A stretch of 18,079 nucleotides of DNA from contig JBBRNO010000136.1 of assembly GCA_038230275.1 (NCBI GenBank), forward strand, positions 1-18,079. Direction: 5' to 3'. This DNA comes from JANXXV01 sp038230275 (GTDB lineage Bacteria; Acidobacteriota; Terriglobia; Bryobacterales; Bryobacteraceae). The translations under genes were made by a program, and so were the position numbers. Positions within the stretch are counted from its first letter, which is position 1. The number at the start of each line of letters is the position of its first letter. Below are positions 6,800 through 14,817 of the stretch, piece by piece. The notes under the pieces were generated by a model that searched no databases, was not told where the DNA came from, and saw nothing but the letters and a program-made list of their open reading frames with translations.

Positions 6800-7374
6800 A
6801 ATTCGCGGCCGCCGTCGCTTCCATGATGCCTCTACTTTTTGCTGATGAGCCGCTGGTGGAAGGAAATGCGAAGAGCCTTGTACGAGTTGTCGTCTACGAA
6901 GATTTGCAGTGCTCCGACTGTACCGTTTACCGCACAATGATGGATATGCAGTTATTGCCGAAGTTTGGCGCGCTGGCTGCTTTTGAACATCGGGATTTTC
7001 CCCTGCCCAAGCATGAATGGGCACGAAAAGCGGCGATCGCAGCTCGCTTCTTTGGGACCAAAAATCCAGAGACTGTCATTGCGTTCCGCCGCAAGACCCT
7101 CGCAAGCCAAGCCACGATTAATCCAGCGAACTTCAATGCCTATTTGAGCGAATTTGCCGCGGCTCACGGCGTAACGCCAGATCTCGCGATTGCGGCGTTG
7201 GACGATCCCAGGTACGCCGCGCCCGTGGAAGCAGACTACCAGGAAGGCATTGCCCGCGGCATCACGAAGACTCCAACAGTCTTCGTGAATGCCGAACCGT
7301 TCATAGAAAAATTCCAGTTTGAGGCCGTCGCCAAAGCCATCCGCACGGCTCTGGACGCGTCTACGCGCCAGTGA
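6796..7374 (+). CDS. Exported DsbA-like thioredoxin-fold oxidoreductase
   Basis: The 192-aa protein has a signal peptide (1-16, cut near A16/D17) and a thioredoxin fold with an inserted helical domain, as in DsbA and DsbG-like proteins. The redox centre is C39-S-D-C42 at the end of the first strand (YEDLQC), and the cis-proline loop is T-K-T-P160-T-V-F-V-N. Between them the helical insert covers about 70-150. It most likely forms or reshuffles disulfides in exported proteins. The middle dipeptide S-D is unusual (DsbA has P-H), so its redox potential cannot be guessed. The start overlaps the previous stop as ATGA and its own stop overlaps the SDR start as GTGA, so translation of all three is coupled. 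The exported neighbours upstream are possible substrates, although they contain few Cys. Confidence 0.88.
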   Translation: MKFAAAVASMMPLLFADEPLVEGNAKSLVRVVVYEDLQCSDCTVYRTMMDMQLLPKFGALAAFEHRDFPLPKHEWARKAAIAARFFGTKNPETVIAFRRKTLASQATINPANFNAYLSEFAAAHGVTPDLAIAALDDPRYAAPVEADYQEGIARGITKTPTVFVNAEPFIEKFQFEAVAKAIRTALDASTRQ

Positions 7375-8108
7375 GCAATCCGGTTGCGGTTGTCACCGGC
7401 GCCAGCCGGGGAATCGGGCGCGGTATCGCCGAGGAACTTTCCCGAACCCACACTGTCGTCGCCACCTACCGGGGGCGGCGCGACGCCGCGGAGTCCTTGC
7501 AGGCGGCCACCGGAGCAATCCCGTTTCAATGCGACATTTCCGCCGGGGCGGATCGCGAAGCCCTGATTGCCTTTGTTCGCGAAAAGTTCGGGCGCTTGGA
7601 TTTGCTGGTAAATAATGCGGGCATGGCGCCGCGGGAGCGCCGTGACATTCTGCAGGCGACCGAGGAAAGCTTTGACGAACTGATCGCCACCAACTTGAAG
7701 GGGCCCCACTTTCTGACCCAGCTTGCCGCGCGCTGGATGGAAGGGCAGGGCAGCGGGCGCATTGTTTTTGTCACTTCGATTTCGTCCTATACCGCGTCCG
7801 TGAATCGCGCCGAATATTGCATCTCAAAGGCCGGGCTCAGCATGACGGTAGCGCTATATGCGCAACGGCTGGCGGACAAAGGCGTCACCGTGTTTGAAAT
7901 CCGCCCAGGGGTGATTCGTACGGATATGATTGCGGCGGTGGAAAGCGCCTACGAGGAAAAGATCGCCAACGGTTTGATGCCGCAGCGGCGCATGGGGGAA
8001 GCCTCCGACGTGGCCCGGGCGGTGCGTGCAATCGCCGATGGATTGTTGGACTATTCCACCGGCCAAGTGATCAATGTGGACGGCGGGTTTCATCTCCGCA
8101 GCTTGTGA
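7371..8108 (+). CDS. Short-chain dehydrogenase/reductase (SDR), classical type
   Basis: The 245-aa cytosolic enzyme is an NAD(P)-dependent oxidoreductase of the classical SDR family, similar in plan to 3-oxoacyl-ACP reductases (FabG). The cofactor motif T9-G-A-S-R-G-I-G16, the N81-N-A-G84 motif, N108, catalytic S136 and the Y149-x3-K153 pair are all present, so it should be active. R13 and R34 near the cofactor strand suggest NADP preference (inference). The C-terminus ends in the family pattern G-Q-V-I-N-V-D-G-G. It starts with GTG overlapping the preceding TGA and is the first non-exported product of the run. FabG identity is not claimed, because fatty-acid synthesis genes are absent here and SDR substrates vary widely. 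Confidence 0.9.
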   Translation: MSNPVAVVTGASRGIGRGIAEELSRTHTVVATYRGRRDAAESLQAATGAIPFQCDISAGADREALIAFVREKFGRLDLLVNNAGMAPRERRDILQATEESFDELIATNLKGPHFLTQLAARWMEGQGSGRIVFVTSISSYTASVNRAEYCISKAGLSMTVALYAQRLADKGVTVFEIRPGVIRTDMIAAVESAYEEKIANGLMPQRRMGEASDVARAVRAIADGLLDYSTGQVINVDGGFHLRSL

Positions 8109-8119
8109 TGATATAAGTA

Positions 8120-8139
8120 GAGATCGTCTTGCGGATCTC
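8120..8139 (+). other. Small hairpin in the SDR-MFS gap
   Basis: GAGATC (8120-8125) and GATCTC (8134-8139) can pair around an 8-nt loop, ending 2 nt before the MFS start codon. The 33-nt gap holds no Shine-Dalgarno. A role in start-site access is possible but the stem is short and may be chance. Confidence 0.3.
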
Positions 8140-8141
8140 CA

Positions 8142-9425
8142 ATGAATAAAAAGTTCTACGGATGGTGGGTAGCAGTCGCCAGTTTCATCACCTTCGGTCT
8201 GGCCGTCGGATTGCCGTACTACAACCTCGGCTTCTTTTATAACTATTACACCAAGCCGATTGCACAGGGCGGCTTCGGATGGTCGCGCTCCGACGCGGTG
8301 CTGGGTTTCCCCTTGGCGGCGCTGTTCACGCTGTGGGTGGGGCCCATGCTCATCCACCGCTTCAGCCCCAAAATACTGATCCTCATTGGCACCGCGCTCA
8401 CCTTCCTGGCCTTCACAGGTTTTGCCTATATGCCCGGCAGCCTGATGTTTTACTATTCGCTGTTTTTCATCTACACCGTTGGCTACATTTTCTCCGGGCC
8501 CATCCCACATCAGGTAATCGTTTCGCAGTGGTTCCGCAGGAAGCGCGGCGCGGCCATGGGCATGGTGTACGTGGGAGTTGGGCTATTTGGCTCGGCCGGA
8601 TCGCTGCTGGTGAACTACGTCGCCAACCACTATGGCTTTCACGTGGCGCTTCAGGTTTTGGGAGCGTGCGTGCTGCTGGCCTGGCCCATCGCCATCTGGG
8701 TTCTGAAGAACAAGCCGGCCGATGTGGGCCAGTTTCCCGACGGCGACAGCGCACCTACCGCCGATCAGAAGATTGAGCAGAAATCGTTCGGATTCCTTTT
8801 GCGGCAACCTTCCTTCTGGCTGCTCACCGTGGGCAGCTTTTGCTCCATCGGCGCCATTGGAGCGGTGAATTTTCACATGAAGTTTGTATTTGAAGACCAG
8901 GGCTTCACCAACACAAAACAGCTAAACGATATCTGGACGACGGCGAACGTGTTGATTCTCTGGTCCAGCATTATCGGCCGCGTGTTTGTCGGCTGGATCG
9001 CCGACCGCGCGCCCAAGAAGATCGTAATGGTCTTCACCTATTTTCTGGTTTCCATCACCATCCCAATCCTGCTGCTAGTCACTCCCATGAAGCAGGAATT
9101 TGTCTACGTATTCGCCGTATTGTTCGGCTTCGGCATGGGCGCTGACTACATGCTGATTCCACTGATGGCGGCTGAGCAGTTCGGCGTAAATTCTCTGGCG
9201 CGTGCGATGGCCATCATCCTGCCCACCGATACTATCGGGCAAACGTGGTTCCCCTACGGCATTGCCCGGCTGCGTGAGGCAGTTGGAAGTTACTCTACGG
9301 CACTGACAGTGGTGTTCGTTGTGGCGTTGATTGGCGCCATCGCGGTAGCATTGTTGCCGCCGCACAAGAAGGAAGATGAAACACTTTACATACAAGACGC
9401 TGAGCGAACTGCAGCAGGGCGCTGA
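8142..9425 (+). CDS. MFS transporter (monocarboxylate/OFA-like)
   Basis: The 427-aa product is an inner-membrane carrier with 12 predicted helices in two halves joined by a hydrophilic loop at about 195-222. The N-terminus F-Y-G-W-W-V-A-V-A-S-F is typical of the oxalate/formate and monocarboxylate branch of the major facilitator superfamily. The loop after TM2 (M-L-I-H-R-F-S-P-K) and the mirrored D-R-A-P-K-K at about 288 correspond to the MFS loop 2-3 motif. It probably imports or exports a small organic acid; the solute is unknown. It starts 33 nt after the SDR with ATG 8142 and no clear ribosome site. The end overlaps the following reductase gene by 50 nt, suggesting that the carrier and the reductase work on the same compound. 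Confidence 0.88.
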   Translation: MNKKFYGWWVAVASFITFGLAVGLPYYNLGFFYNYYTKPIAQGGFGWSRSDAVLGFPLAALFTLWVGPMLIHRFSPKILILIGTALTFLAFTGFAYMPGSLMFYYSLFFIYTVGYIFSGPIPHQVIVSQWFRRKRGAAMGMVYVGVGLFGSAGSLLVNYVANHYGFHVALQVLGACVLLAWPIAIWVLKNKPADVGQFPDGDSAPTADQKIEQKSFGFLLRQPSFWLLTVGSFCSIGAIGAVNFHMKFVFEDQGFTNTKQLNDIWTTANVLILWSSIIGRVFVGWIADRAPKKIVMVFTYFLVSITIPILLLVTPMKQEFVYVFAVLFGFGMGADYMLIPLMAAEQFGVNSLARAMAIILPTDTIGQTWFPYGIARLREAVGSYSTALTVVFVVALIGAIAVALLPPHKKEDETLYIQDAERTAAGR

Positions 9426-10821
9426 GTCCGCAGGCGCCGGTCACGTACGATTCGAAGAAAATCCCGAGAACATCAAATCCATCCTGGCCCGAAAAGTTCG
9501 GGTTGGAAACTTCATCGTGGGCAATTCCATCGCGGTTCACCCAATGGAAGGTTGCGACGCCACCCTTGACGGACATCCGGATGAGTTGACGTACCGCCGT
9601 TATGAACGGTTCGGACGCGGCGGCGCCAAGTTGATCTGGTTTGAAGCGACGGCGGTGTGTCCAGAGGGTCGCGCTAATACACGTCAGCTGCTGATCAATC
9701 GCGACACGTTAAAGGATCTGGCGTCTATGTTGGAACTGACGCGACGCGCCCACCTGGAAGAGTTTGGAACCACCGATGACCTTCTGGAGCCGTTGCAGCT
9801 GACGCATTCCGGCCGCTACAGCGTTCCGAAACGCATCATTGCCTATCACAATCCACTGATCGATCAAAAGACCCACACTCCCGCGGACTACCCGGTTATC
9901 TCCGACCAGCGATTGGAACAACTGGAAGACGAGTATGTAGAAGCGGCGAAGCTGGCCGTGGAAGCTGGTTTCCGCGCGGTGGATCTGAAGGCGACGCACG
10001 GATATCTACTGAGCGAATTGTTGGGCGCGCGTATCCGGCCCGGAAGCTATGGCGGGTCTCTTGAGAACCGCACGCGATTCCTCAAGAATGTTCTGGGCAA
10101 GATTCGCGCCGCGTTAGGCGACCAGCTGATTCTGTGTGTTCGCCTGGGCTGCTTCGATAGCGTTCCCTACCAACGCGACGAATCAACCGGTAATGGCGTG
10201 CCGCTCGACTACACAACGCCGTATCCGCACGGTTTCGGTGTGGATCCGAACGATCCACTAAAGGAAGACACCGCTGAATTGAAGACAGTGGTCGGTTGGT
10301 TGAAAGACTGGGGCGTGAAGCTACTGAATGTCTCGCTCGGCTGTCCCTATTACAATCCGCATGTGACCCGGCCGTATGAAAGGCCTGACGATGGGAACTA
10401 CGAAGAGCCCGAACATCCGCTGGCCGGCGTGGACCGGCACTTCCGTATCGCTGGCGAATTGCAGCGAACGTTTCCGGACCTGCCGATTGTGGGCTCTGGT
10501 TACAGCTGGCTACAAATCTACGCCCCGCATGCCGCGGCCAGAAACATCGCGGAAGGAAACGTTAGCTTCTTCGGCATTGGGCGGAACTCCCTCGCCTATC
10601 CCGATTTTGCCCGTGACGCCTTGCAGCGTGGCGGACTGGATGAGCGGCGCGTTTGCAAGACGCTCACTTACTGCACGTTCCTGATGCGCCAGAAAGATCA
10701 TCCGCTGGGGCAGTTTGCCACGGGGTGCCCGCCGTTCGATAAGAGCGTTTACGGCCCCATCATGAAGGAAGCGCGCGACGTACAGCGCCAGGCCCAAGCT
10801 GCCTTGACGAAGATATCTTGA
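9376..10821 (+). CDS. NADH:flavin oxidoreductase, Old Yellow Enzyme family
   Basis: The 481-aa product is an FMN-dependent TIM-barrel oxidoreductase of the Old Yellow Enzyme/2,4-dienoyl-CoA reductase group. Seen are the N-terminal barrel strand with P-M-E-G-C-D, the HSGR motif at H144, the K205-A-T-H208-G-Y-L-L-S-E-L segment, and S-Y-G-G-S-L-E-N-R-T-R-F, the classic family stretch. The first residue of the usual H-x2-H pair is Lys (K205). The C-terminal cysteines (VCKTLTYC and G-C-P) do not make the C-x2-C-x3-C-x11-C pattern of the 4Fe-4S members. ATG 9376 lies within the MFS gene, with AAGGA just before it (9369-9373); the conserved N-terminus supports this early start. Substrate, probably an enone or organic acid, is unknown. 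Confidence 0.88.
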   Translation: MKHFTYKTLSELQQGAESAGAGHVRFEENPENIKSILARKVRVGNFIVGNSIAVHPMEGCDATLDGHPDELTYRRYERFGRGGAKLIWFEATAVCPEGRANTRQLLINRDTLKDLASMLELTRRAHLEEFGTTDDLLEPLQLTHSGRYSVPKRIIAYHNPLIDQKTHTPADYPVISDQRLEQLEDEYVEAAKLAVEAGFRAVDLKATHGYLLSELLGARIRPGSYGGSLENRTRFLKNVLGKIRAALGDQLILCVRLGCFDSVPYQRDESTGNGVPLDYTTPYPHGFGVDPNDPLKEDTAELKTVVGWLKDWGVKLLNVSLGCPYYNPHVTRPYERPDDGNYEEPEHPLAGVDRHFRIAGELQRTFPDLPIVGSGYSWLQIYAPHAAARNIAEGNVSFFGIGRNSLAYPDFARDALQRGGLDERRVCKTLTYCTFLMRQKDHPLGQFATGCPPFDKSVYGPIMKEARDVQRQAQAALTKIS

Positions 10822-10832
10822 GATACAAGATA
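10814..10832 (+). promoter_or_regulatory. Palindromic operator candidate before the ABC permease gene
   Basis: A perfect 7-bp inverted repeat, TATCTTG (10814-10820) and CAAGATA (10826-10832), flanks 5 nt. It overlaps the stop codon of the reductase gene and lies directly before a TAGAAT hexamer (10831-10836) that sits 6 nt ahead of the permease start. The size and A/T-rich arms suit a dimeric winged-helix repressor such as PadR or MarR types (inference). There is no T-tract, so a terminator is unlikely. Confidence 0.45.
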
Positions 10833-10842
10833 GAATAGAGTT

Positions 10843-11937
10843 TTGGTCAACAAATTAGTAGTTGAGAACCTGAAGCACCGGCCGATCCGTACGTTTCTCA
10901 CCGTGGCTGCCATCGGGCTTCAGGTGACGATGATCCTCACTCTGGTTGGTCTGAGCGATGGCACCATTGAGGACAGCGCGCGGCGCACCCGCGGTGTCGG
11001 TGCCGACATTCTGGTACGCCCTCCCGCCTCTTCCGCTATCGGATTGAGCACTGCGCCCATCCCGCAAAAAATGCTGGAAGTGTTGCAGCGGCAGCCGCAC
11101 GTGGGTTTGGTAACAGGTACGGTGGAGCACGCAACCGGCGGCTTGTTTGAACGCGTGACCGGCGTGGATTTCGATGCCTTCAATCGAATGTCCGGCGGTC
11201 TCAAGTTTCTGGATGGCGGGCTGCCCCAAGCGGACAACGAAATTGTGGTGGACGACTACTACGCTCGCCAGCACAAGCTTCACGTTGGCGATACCTACAG
11301 CCTCATCAATACGAGCTGGAAAGTTTCCGGCGTCTTCGAGGCAGGTAAAGGTTCTCGCGTCTTCATGCGTTTGAATGTATTGCAGGACAAGATCGCAAAT
11401 CCCGGAAGGCTCAGCGTTATCTATGTCAAAGCCGACGACGCGAAAAACATTCCCGCGGTACTGGCTGAGTTGAAGGCGCTGCTGCCGGACAACCCGATCT
11501 TCACGCTGGAAGAGTTTTTGTCGCAGATCTCAGCCAGTAGCATCGGCCTGTTGAAATCATTCACCAATGTGGTGATCGGCCTCTCCATTGTGTTTGGATT
11601 CCTGGTGGTGTTCCTTTCCATGTACACTGCGGTGCTGGAACGGACGCGCGAAATCGGAATTCTGAAAGCGCTTGGCGCCTCGCCCGCGTACATCGTTGGC
11701 ATACTGATGCGGGAAACGATATTTCTGGGCCTCATCGGATCGCTCTTTGGAATTCTGCTCACCTATGGAACACGATTTGTGATCATGAGTTTTCCGGCAT
11801 CACTGACACAGAAAATCGTTCCCGACTGGTGGCCCATTTCCACCGGTATCGCCCTGGTGGGTGCCATGCTCGGGGCACTTTACCCTGGATTGAAGGCCGC
11901 CCGGCAGGATGCGATTGAGGCCCTCACCTATGAGTGA
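10843..11937 (+). CDS. ABC transporter permease, FtsX/MacB type
   Basis: The 364-aa membrane protein has the MacB/LolC-like layout: one N-terminal helix (about 17-37), a large extracytoplasmic domain (about 40-235), then three C-terminal helices (about 240-265, 285-310 and 330-350). The coupling segment T-R-E-I-G-I-L-K-A-L-G-A-S after TM2 is the hallmark of the FtsX domain. Such permeases move lipoproteins, peptides or other molecules at the outer membrane face, or transmit force, rather than carrying small solutes across. The start is TTG 10843, without a usable ribosome site (TAGAG is only 2 nt away) but with TAGAAT at 10831-10836, so it may be leaderless. The stop overlaps the ATPase start by 8 nt; both form one transporter. 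Confidence 0.9.
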   Translation: MVNKLVVENLKHRPIRTFLTVAAIGLQVTMILTLVGLSDGTIEDSARRTRGVGADILVRPPASSAIGLSTAPIPQKMLEVLQRQPHVGLVTGTVEHATGGLFERVTGVDFDAFNRMSGGLKFLDGGLPQADNEIVVDDYYARQHKLHVGDTYSLINTSWKVSGVFEAGKGSRVFMRLNVLQDKIANPGRLSVIYVKADDAKNIPAVLAELKALLPDNPIFTLEEFLSQISASSIGLLKSFTNVVIGLSIVFGFLVVFLSMYTAVLERTREIGILKALGASPAYIVGILMRETIFLGLIGSLFGILLTYGTRFVIMSFPASLTQKIVPDWWPISTGIALVGAMLGALYPGLKAARQDAIEALTYE

Positions 11938-12604
11938 GCCAATCATTTCCATCCGCAACTTGAAAAAGATTTATCACGTGGGCGACGTGGATGTGAACGC
12001 ACTCCGCGGCGTGGATCTCGATATCGAGCGCGGCGAATTCATGTGCATCGTGGGCCATTCGGGATCTGGTAAGTCGACGCTGTTTAATATCCTGGGAGGT
12101 CTGACGCCGCCGACTTCGGGCACCGTCACCATCAACGGGAAAGACCTGCGCGGCATGACCGAAGCGGAAAGAACGAATCTGCGAAAGACTGAGATTGGAT
12201 TTATCTTTCAGAAGTACAATCTGCTGCCCACGTTAACAGCCAGCGATAACATTTCCATTGCACGTAGTATTGCAGGCAGGGGCGAAAACGCCGATCCACA
12301 GTTTGCCGAGATTCTGAAACTTTTGGGGATCTCTCACCGGTTGAATCATAAGCCGCGCGCTCTTTCCGGAGGCGAACAGCAGCGCGTCGCCATTGCGCGG
12401 GCACTGGTGAATCACCCGTCTATTCTGCTTGCCGATGAGCCCACTGGAAATCTGGACACTGAGAACTCCAACATTGTGCTCGGGCTGATGCGTGATCTGA
12501 ATGAGCGGCTGGGGCAAACCATCGTGATGATCACTCACAATCCGGAAGCCGCGGCGTATGGGCACAGCATCACGCACATGCGCGATGGCAGTATCGTCGG
12601 TTAG
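11930..12604 (+). CDS. ABC transporter ATP-binding protein, MacB/LolD type
   Basis: The 224-aa ATPase is the motor for the permease just upstream. It has Walker A G42-H-S-G-S-G-K-S-T50, Q-loop Q94, the signature L145-S-G-G-E-Q-Q151, Walker B I-L-L-A-D169-E170-P, D-loop and H-loop H203. The TEAERTNLR and FQKYNLLP segments are typical of the LolD/MacB/FtsE-like subgroup. All key residues are present. ATG 11930 has TGAGG at 11916-11920 with 9-nt spacing; a longer frame from 11909 adds seven unrelated residues and is not used. There is no periplasmic adaptor (MacA-like) gene in view, so the partner may be elsewhere. Its TAG stop directly abuts the stop of the convergent enolase-family gene. Confidence 0.95.
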   Translation: MSEPIISIRNLKKIYHVGDVDVNALRGVDLDIERGEFMCIVGHSGSGKSTLFNILGGLTPPTSGTVTINGKDLRGMTEAERTNLRKTEIGFIFQKYNLLPTLTASDNISIARSIAGRGENADPQFAEILKLLGISHRLNHKPRALSGGEQQRVAIARALVNHPSILLADEPTGNLDTENSNIVLGLMRDLNERLGQTIVMITHNPEAAAYGHSITHMRDGSIVG

Positions 12605-14032
12605 CTAGACCGCACTCAGTCCCAACCGGTTCAGCACACCCGTTTTCATCTGGCCGTCTTTGATCACAAAGATGCCGGGAAACTTCGCCTCCCACGCCTT
12701 GTTGGCGCGCGGCACGTATTGCCGTGCATTCGCTTCAATCGCCGCCACGCCCGGAATATGCGCCGCCAGTCCGGCCGAATGAATCAGGGAAGCACCAGGG
12801 CAAGTCAGATCCTGCACACACAGAAACATCTTGTACTTCTGTGCCACCGCGGCCATCAGCAGCGCCTGGCTTTGACCCTTGCACGCCTTCAAAGCCGCGC
12901 CGGTGTAGCCCATTTCGCGGGACAGCATCAGCGCATCCTGTCCGGTCAATGATTCATCAATCACAATGGGCCGTAGCTTGGCAGCTTCCTGCATGACGTT
13001 GCCCCGATCCAGATTCAAGTCTCGCTTCGTCGGCTGCTCAATGTATTGAATCCGAGCGAACCCAGCCGGCGACTTTTCCTTGATCTGCCGGATGAACGCC
13101 AACAGATAGGCTACGTTCGGGCACTTTTCGTTGAAGTCCAGTGAGTAAACCCACTTGCTCACTCCGCGCTTGGCCTGCGTCTCGGCCGCCACGCGATCCA
13201 CCGTGATCACGCGTTCCACATCCCACTTCACATCGTCGCCATTCAGCTTGATTTTGATGTTCGTCAGTCCGTTGTATTCAATCCACTCAGGCAGCGTCTC
13301 CGGCAGGCCATCGTTGATGCGCGTCTTGATATCGGCCTCTGTAACAGGGTCTACCGCGCCCACCAGGTGATAGAGGGGCATGGTCGCTTTCGGTTGTTTG
13401 AGAATATACCTGTCCAGCGACTCACCCTTAAACGCATCGCCCAGATAGTGGCTCAAGTCGTGGCTCATCAAATCGCTGCCGCATGCTTGAAAACTATTCC
13501 GGTTGTGCAGCTTGCCGTATGCGTCGTGAATCGCGGCATCGAAGGCACTCATCGTCACCAGCGTGCAGAGCTTTGGAATTGGCGCGTCCAGCTTCAAAGA
13601 CTTTGAAACCGCATCGGCGGCCTTCAAATACTCCGGTTCCAACGCCCAATTGATATCGATGGGATGGCCGAATTCTTTGTACGAATTTGTAATGCTCGAC
13701 ATCTGTTCGGCCAACGCCTTCATCGCGCCCAGCGTTCGATCATACGGCATCGTCTTCGATGGGAACGACCAGACATTGCCCAGCGGCATGGACCCAAAGC
13801 CTTTCACCATCTTTCCCGCCGAATTCCGCACCGTGCAATTGACGTTTAGCAACGTCACCCGGTCCACCACCGAACCGCCGAATTTCAGCGGCGTGCGGTA
13901 CATGAAATCTTCGAAGCTGTAACCTATGGCGTCCACCCGGATATCGGTGGCGCGCGGTGCGGCCAGGCACAGCATAGGCGCACCCAGTGCGGCGCTGAGG
14001 AACGAACGGCGTGAAAGGGAATTGGTGAGCAC
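12605..14032 (-). CDS. Tat-exported enolase-superfamily protein (mandelate racemase/muconate lactonizing-like)
   Basis: The 475-aa product begins with a Tat signal: S7-R8-R9-S10-F11-L12 followed by a hydrophobic, Ala-rich stretch to about residue 25. The rest fits the enolase superfamily: a capping domain, then a TIM-barrel with the K260-x-K262 base motif, metal ligands D299 (D-F-N-E-K), E332 (I-E-Q-P) and D359 (I-D-E-S-L), and K382/K385 on the later strand. This Lys-on-both-sides plan points to the muconate lactonizing/racemase-epimerase side rather than mandelate racemase, but the substrate is open. The GTG at 14032 is chosen because it places the twin arginines near the N-terminus; the frame stays open to 14221 but that part overlaps the TonB-like gene. 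Export of a folded metalloenzyme would explain Tat use. Confidence 0.82.
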   Translation of the reverse strand: MLTNSLSRRSFLSAALGAPMLCLAAPRATDIRVDAIGYSFEDFMYRTPLKFGGSVVDRVTLLNVNCTVRNSAGKMVKGFGSMPLGNVWSFPSKTMPYDRTLGAMKALAEQMSSITNSYKEFGHPIDINWALEPEYLKAADAVSKSLKLDAPIPKLCTLVTMSAFDAAIHDAYGKLHNRNSFQACGSDLMSHDLSHYLGDAFKGESLDRYILKQPKATMPLYHLVGAVDPVTEADIKTRINDGLPETLPEWIEYNGLTNIKIKLNGDDVKWDVERVITVDRVAAETQAKRGVSKWVYSLDFNEKCPNVAYLLAFIRQIKEKSPAGFARIQYIEQPTKRDLNLDRGNVMQEAAKLRPIVIDESLTGQDALMLSREMGYTGAALKACKGQSQALLMAAVAQKYKMFLCVQDLTCPGASLIHSAGLAAHIPGVAAIEANARQYVPRANKAWEAKFPGIFVIKDGQMKTGVLNRLGLSAV

Positions 14033-14038
14033 GTAGAT

Positions 14039-14044
14039 ATTGTA
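14039..14044 (-). promoter_or_regulatory. Candidate -10 element of the enolase-family gene
   Basis: TACAAT on the minus strand lies 6 nt before the GTG at 14032. No Shine-Dalgarno precedes the GTG. If used, transcription would begin at the start codon (leaderless). No convincing -35 is seen. Confidence 0.4.
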
Positions 14045-14082
14045 TGTGGAACAAGCGTGAATCACGCGGTGTCTAACCCAGC

Positions 14083-14817
14083 ATGTTTGAACAAGCCTTG
14101 ATGCCAACCACCCGCAACAAGCCCTGGACGCTGGGGGCTTCCGTCGCCTTGCAGTCTGCCATTGCCGGGACCATGGTGTTGTATTCGGCCCTGCATGTGG
14201 ACATGTTTCCATTGAATACAACGCGGCATCTGGAATTGCCCGCGCCGAAAGTGCCCAAGCTTGAAGCCATTGAGATCATCGGCTCATTCCTGGAACGGCG
14301 TGCCAGTTCCTTGACCATGAATCCGCGGCCTTTTGTTAGCCCGGTGAAGATTCCGGCGGGGATTCCCGTCGTTGATGATGCCGGTTCCGATGCTCCCATC
14401 TACAATCCGGGCCCTGCAACAACCGGAACCGGAACAGTCCTCGATGGAGTGATCGGCGGCCTTGGCCCGGTCATCGCCGCGCCTCCCAAGCCACCGGTGG
14501 CACATGCACAAACGGCCAAGCCGGCCGCGCCCATCCCCATCGGCGGAAAGGTAATGGAGGCGAAGATTTTGAAACGAGTGATGCCGCTCTATCCGCCACT
14601 CGCCAAAAGCGCACGTATCTCCGGCAAGGTCCACTTGATGAGTATCATCGCCAAGGACGGCACCATCCAGAAGCTGGAAGTGATTGACGGGCATCCGCTG
14701 CTGATTGGCGCCGCGCTGGAGGCGGTGAAGCAGTGGATCTACCGGCCGACCATGCTCAATGGCGAACCCGTGGACGTAATCGCGCCCATCGAAGTGAACT
14801 TCACGCTGACGCAATAG
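14083..14817 (+). CDS. TonB-like energy transducer protein
   Basis: The 244-aa protein has a short cytoplasmic N-terminus, one membrane anchor (about 17-38), a Pro-rich periplasmic linker with P-P-K-P-P (about 50-155) and a C-terminal TonB domain (about 158-244) including Y-P-P-L-A-K, ISGKVHL, KDGTI, Q-W-I-Y-R-P and P-I-E-V-N-F-T. It should transmit proton-motive force from the inner membrane to outer-membrane TonB-dependent receptors, or act as one of many TonB paralogs. ExbB and ExbD genes are not in view. The ATG at 14083 is favoured for its MFEQ start; a second ATG at 14101 is possible. No ribosome site is obvious. It is divergent from the enolase gene (50 nt apart) and converges on the VTT gene with a 17-nt overlap. 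Confidence 0.88.
   Translation: MFEQALMPTTRNKPWTLGASVALQSAIAGTMVLYSALHVDMFPLNTTRHLELPAPKVPKLEAIEIIGSFLERRASSLTMNPRPFVSPVKIPAGIPVVDDAGSDAPIYNPGPATTGTGTVLDGVIGGLGPVIAAPPKPPVAHAQTAKPAAPIPIGGKVMEAKILKRVMPLYPPLAKSARISGKVHLMSIIAKDGTIQKLEVIDGHPLLIGAALEAVKQWIYRPTMLNGEPVDVIAPIEVNFTLTQ

Noticed and set aside
10814..10832. The TATCTTG/CAAGATA palindrome as a terminator
   Set aside because: The stem is A/T-rich and has no following T-tract; it precedes a gene on the same strand by 10 nt.
14033..14221. Extension of the enolase-family frame to 14221
   Set aside because: It would overlap the TonB-like gene on the opposite strand and bury the Tat motif about 70 residues into the protein.
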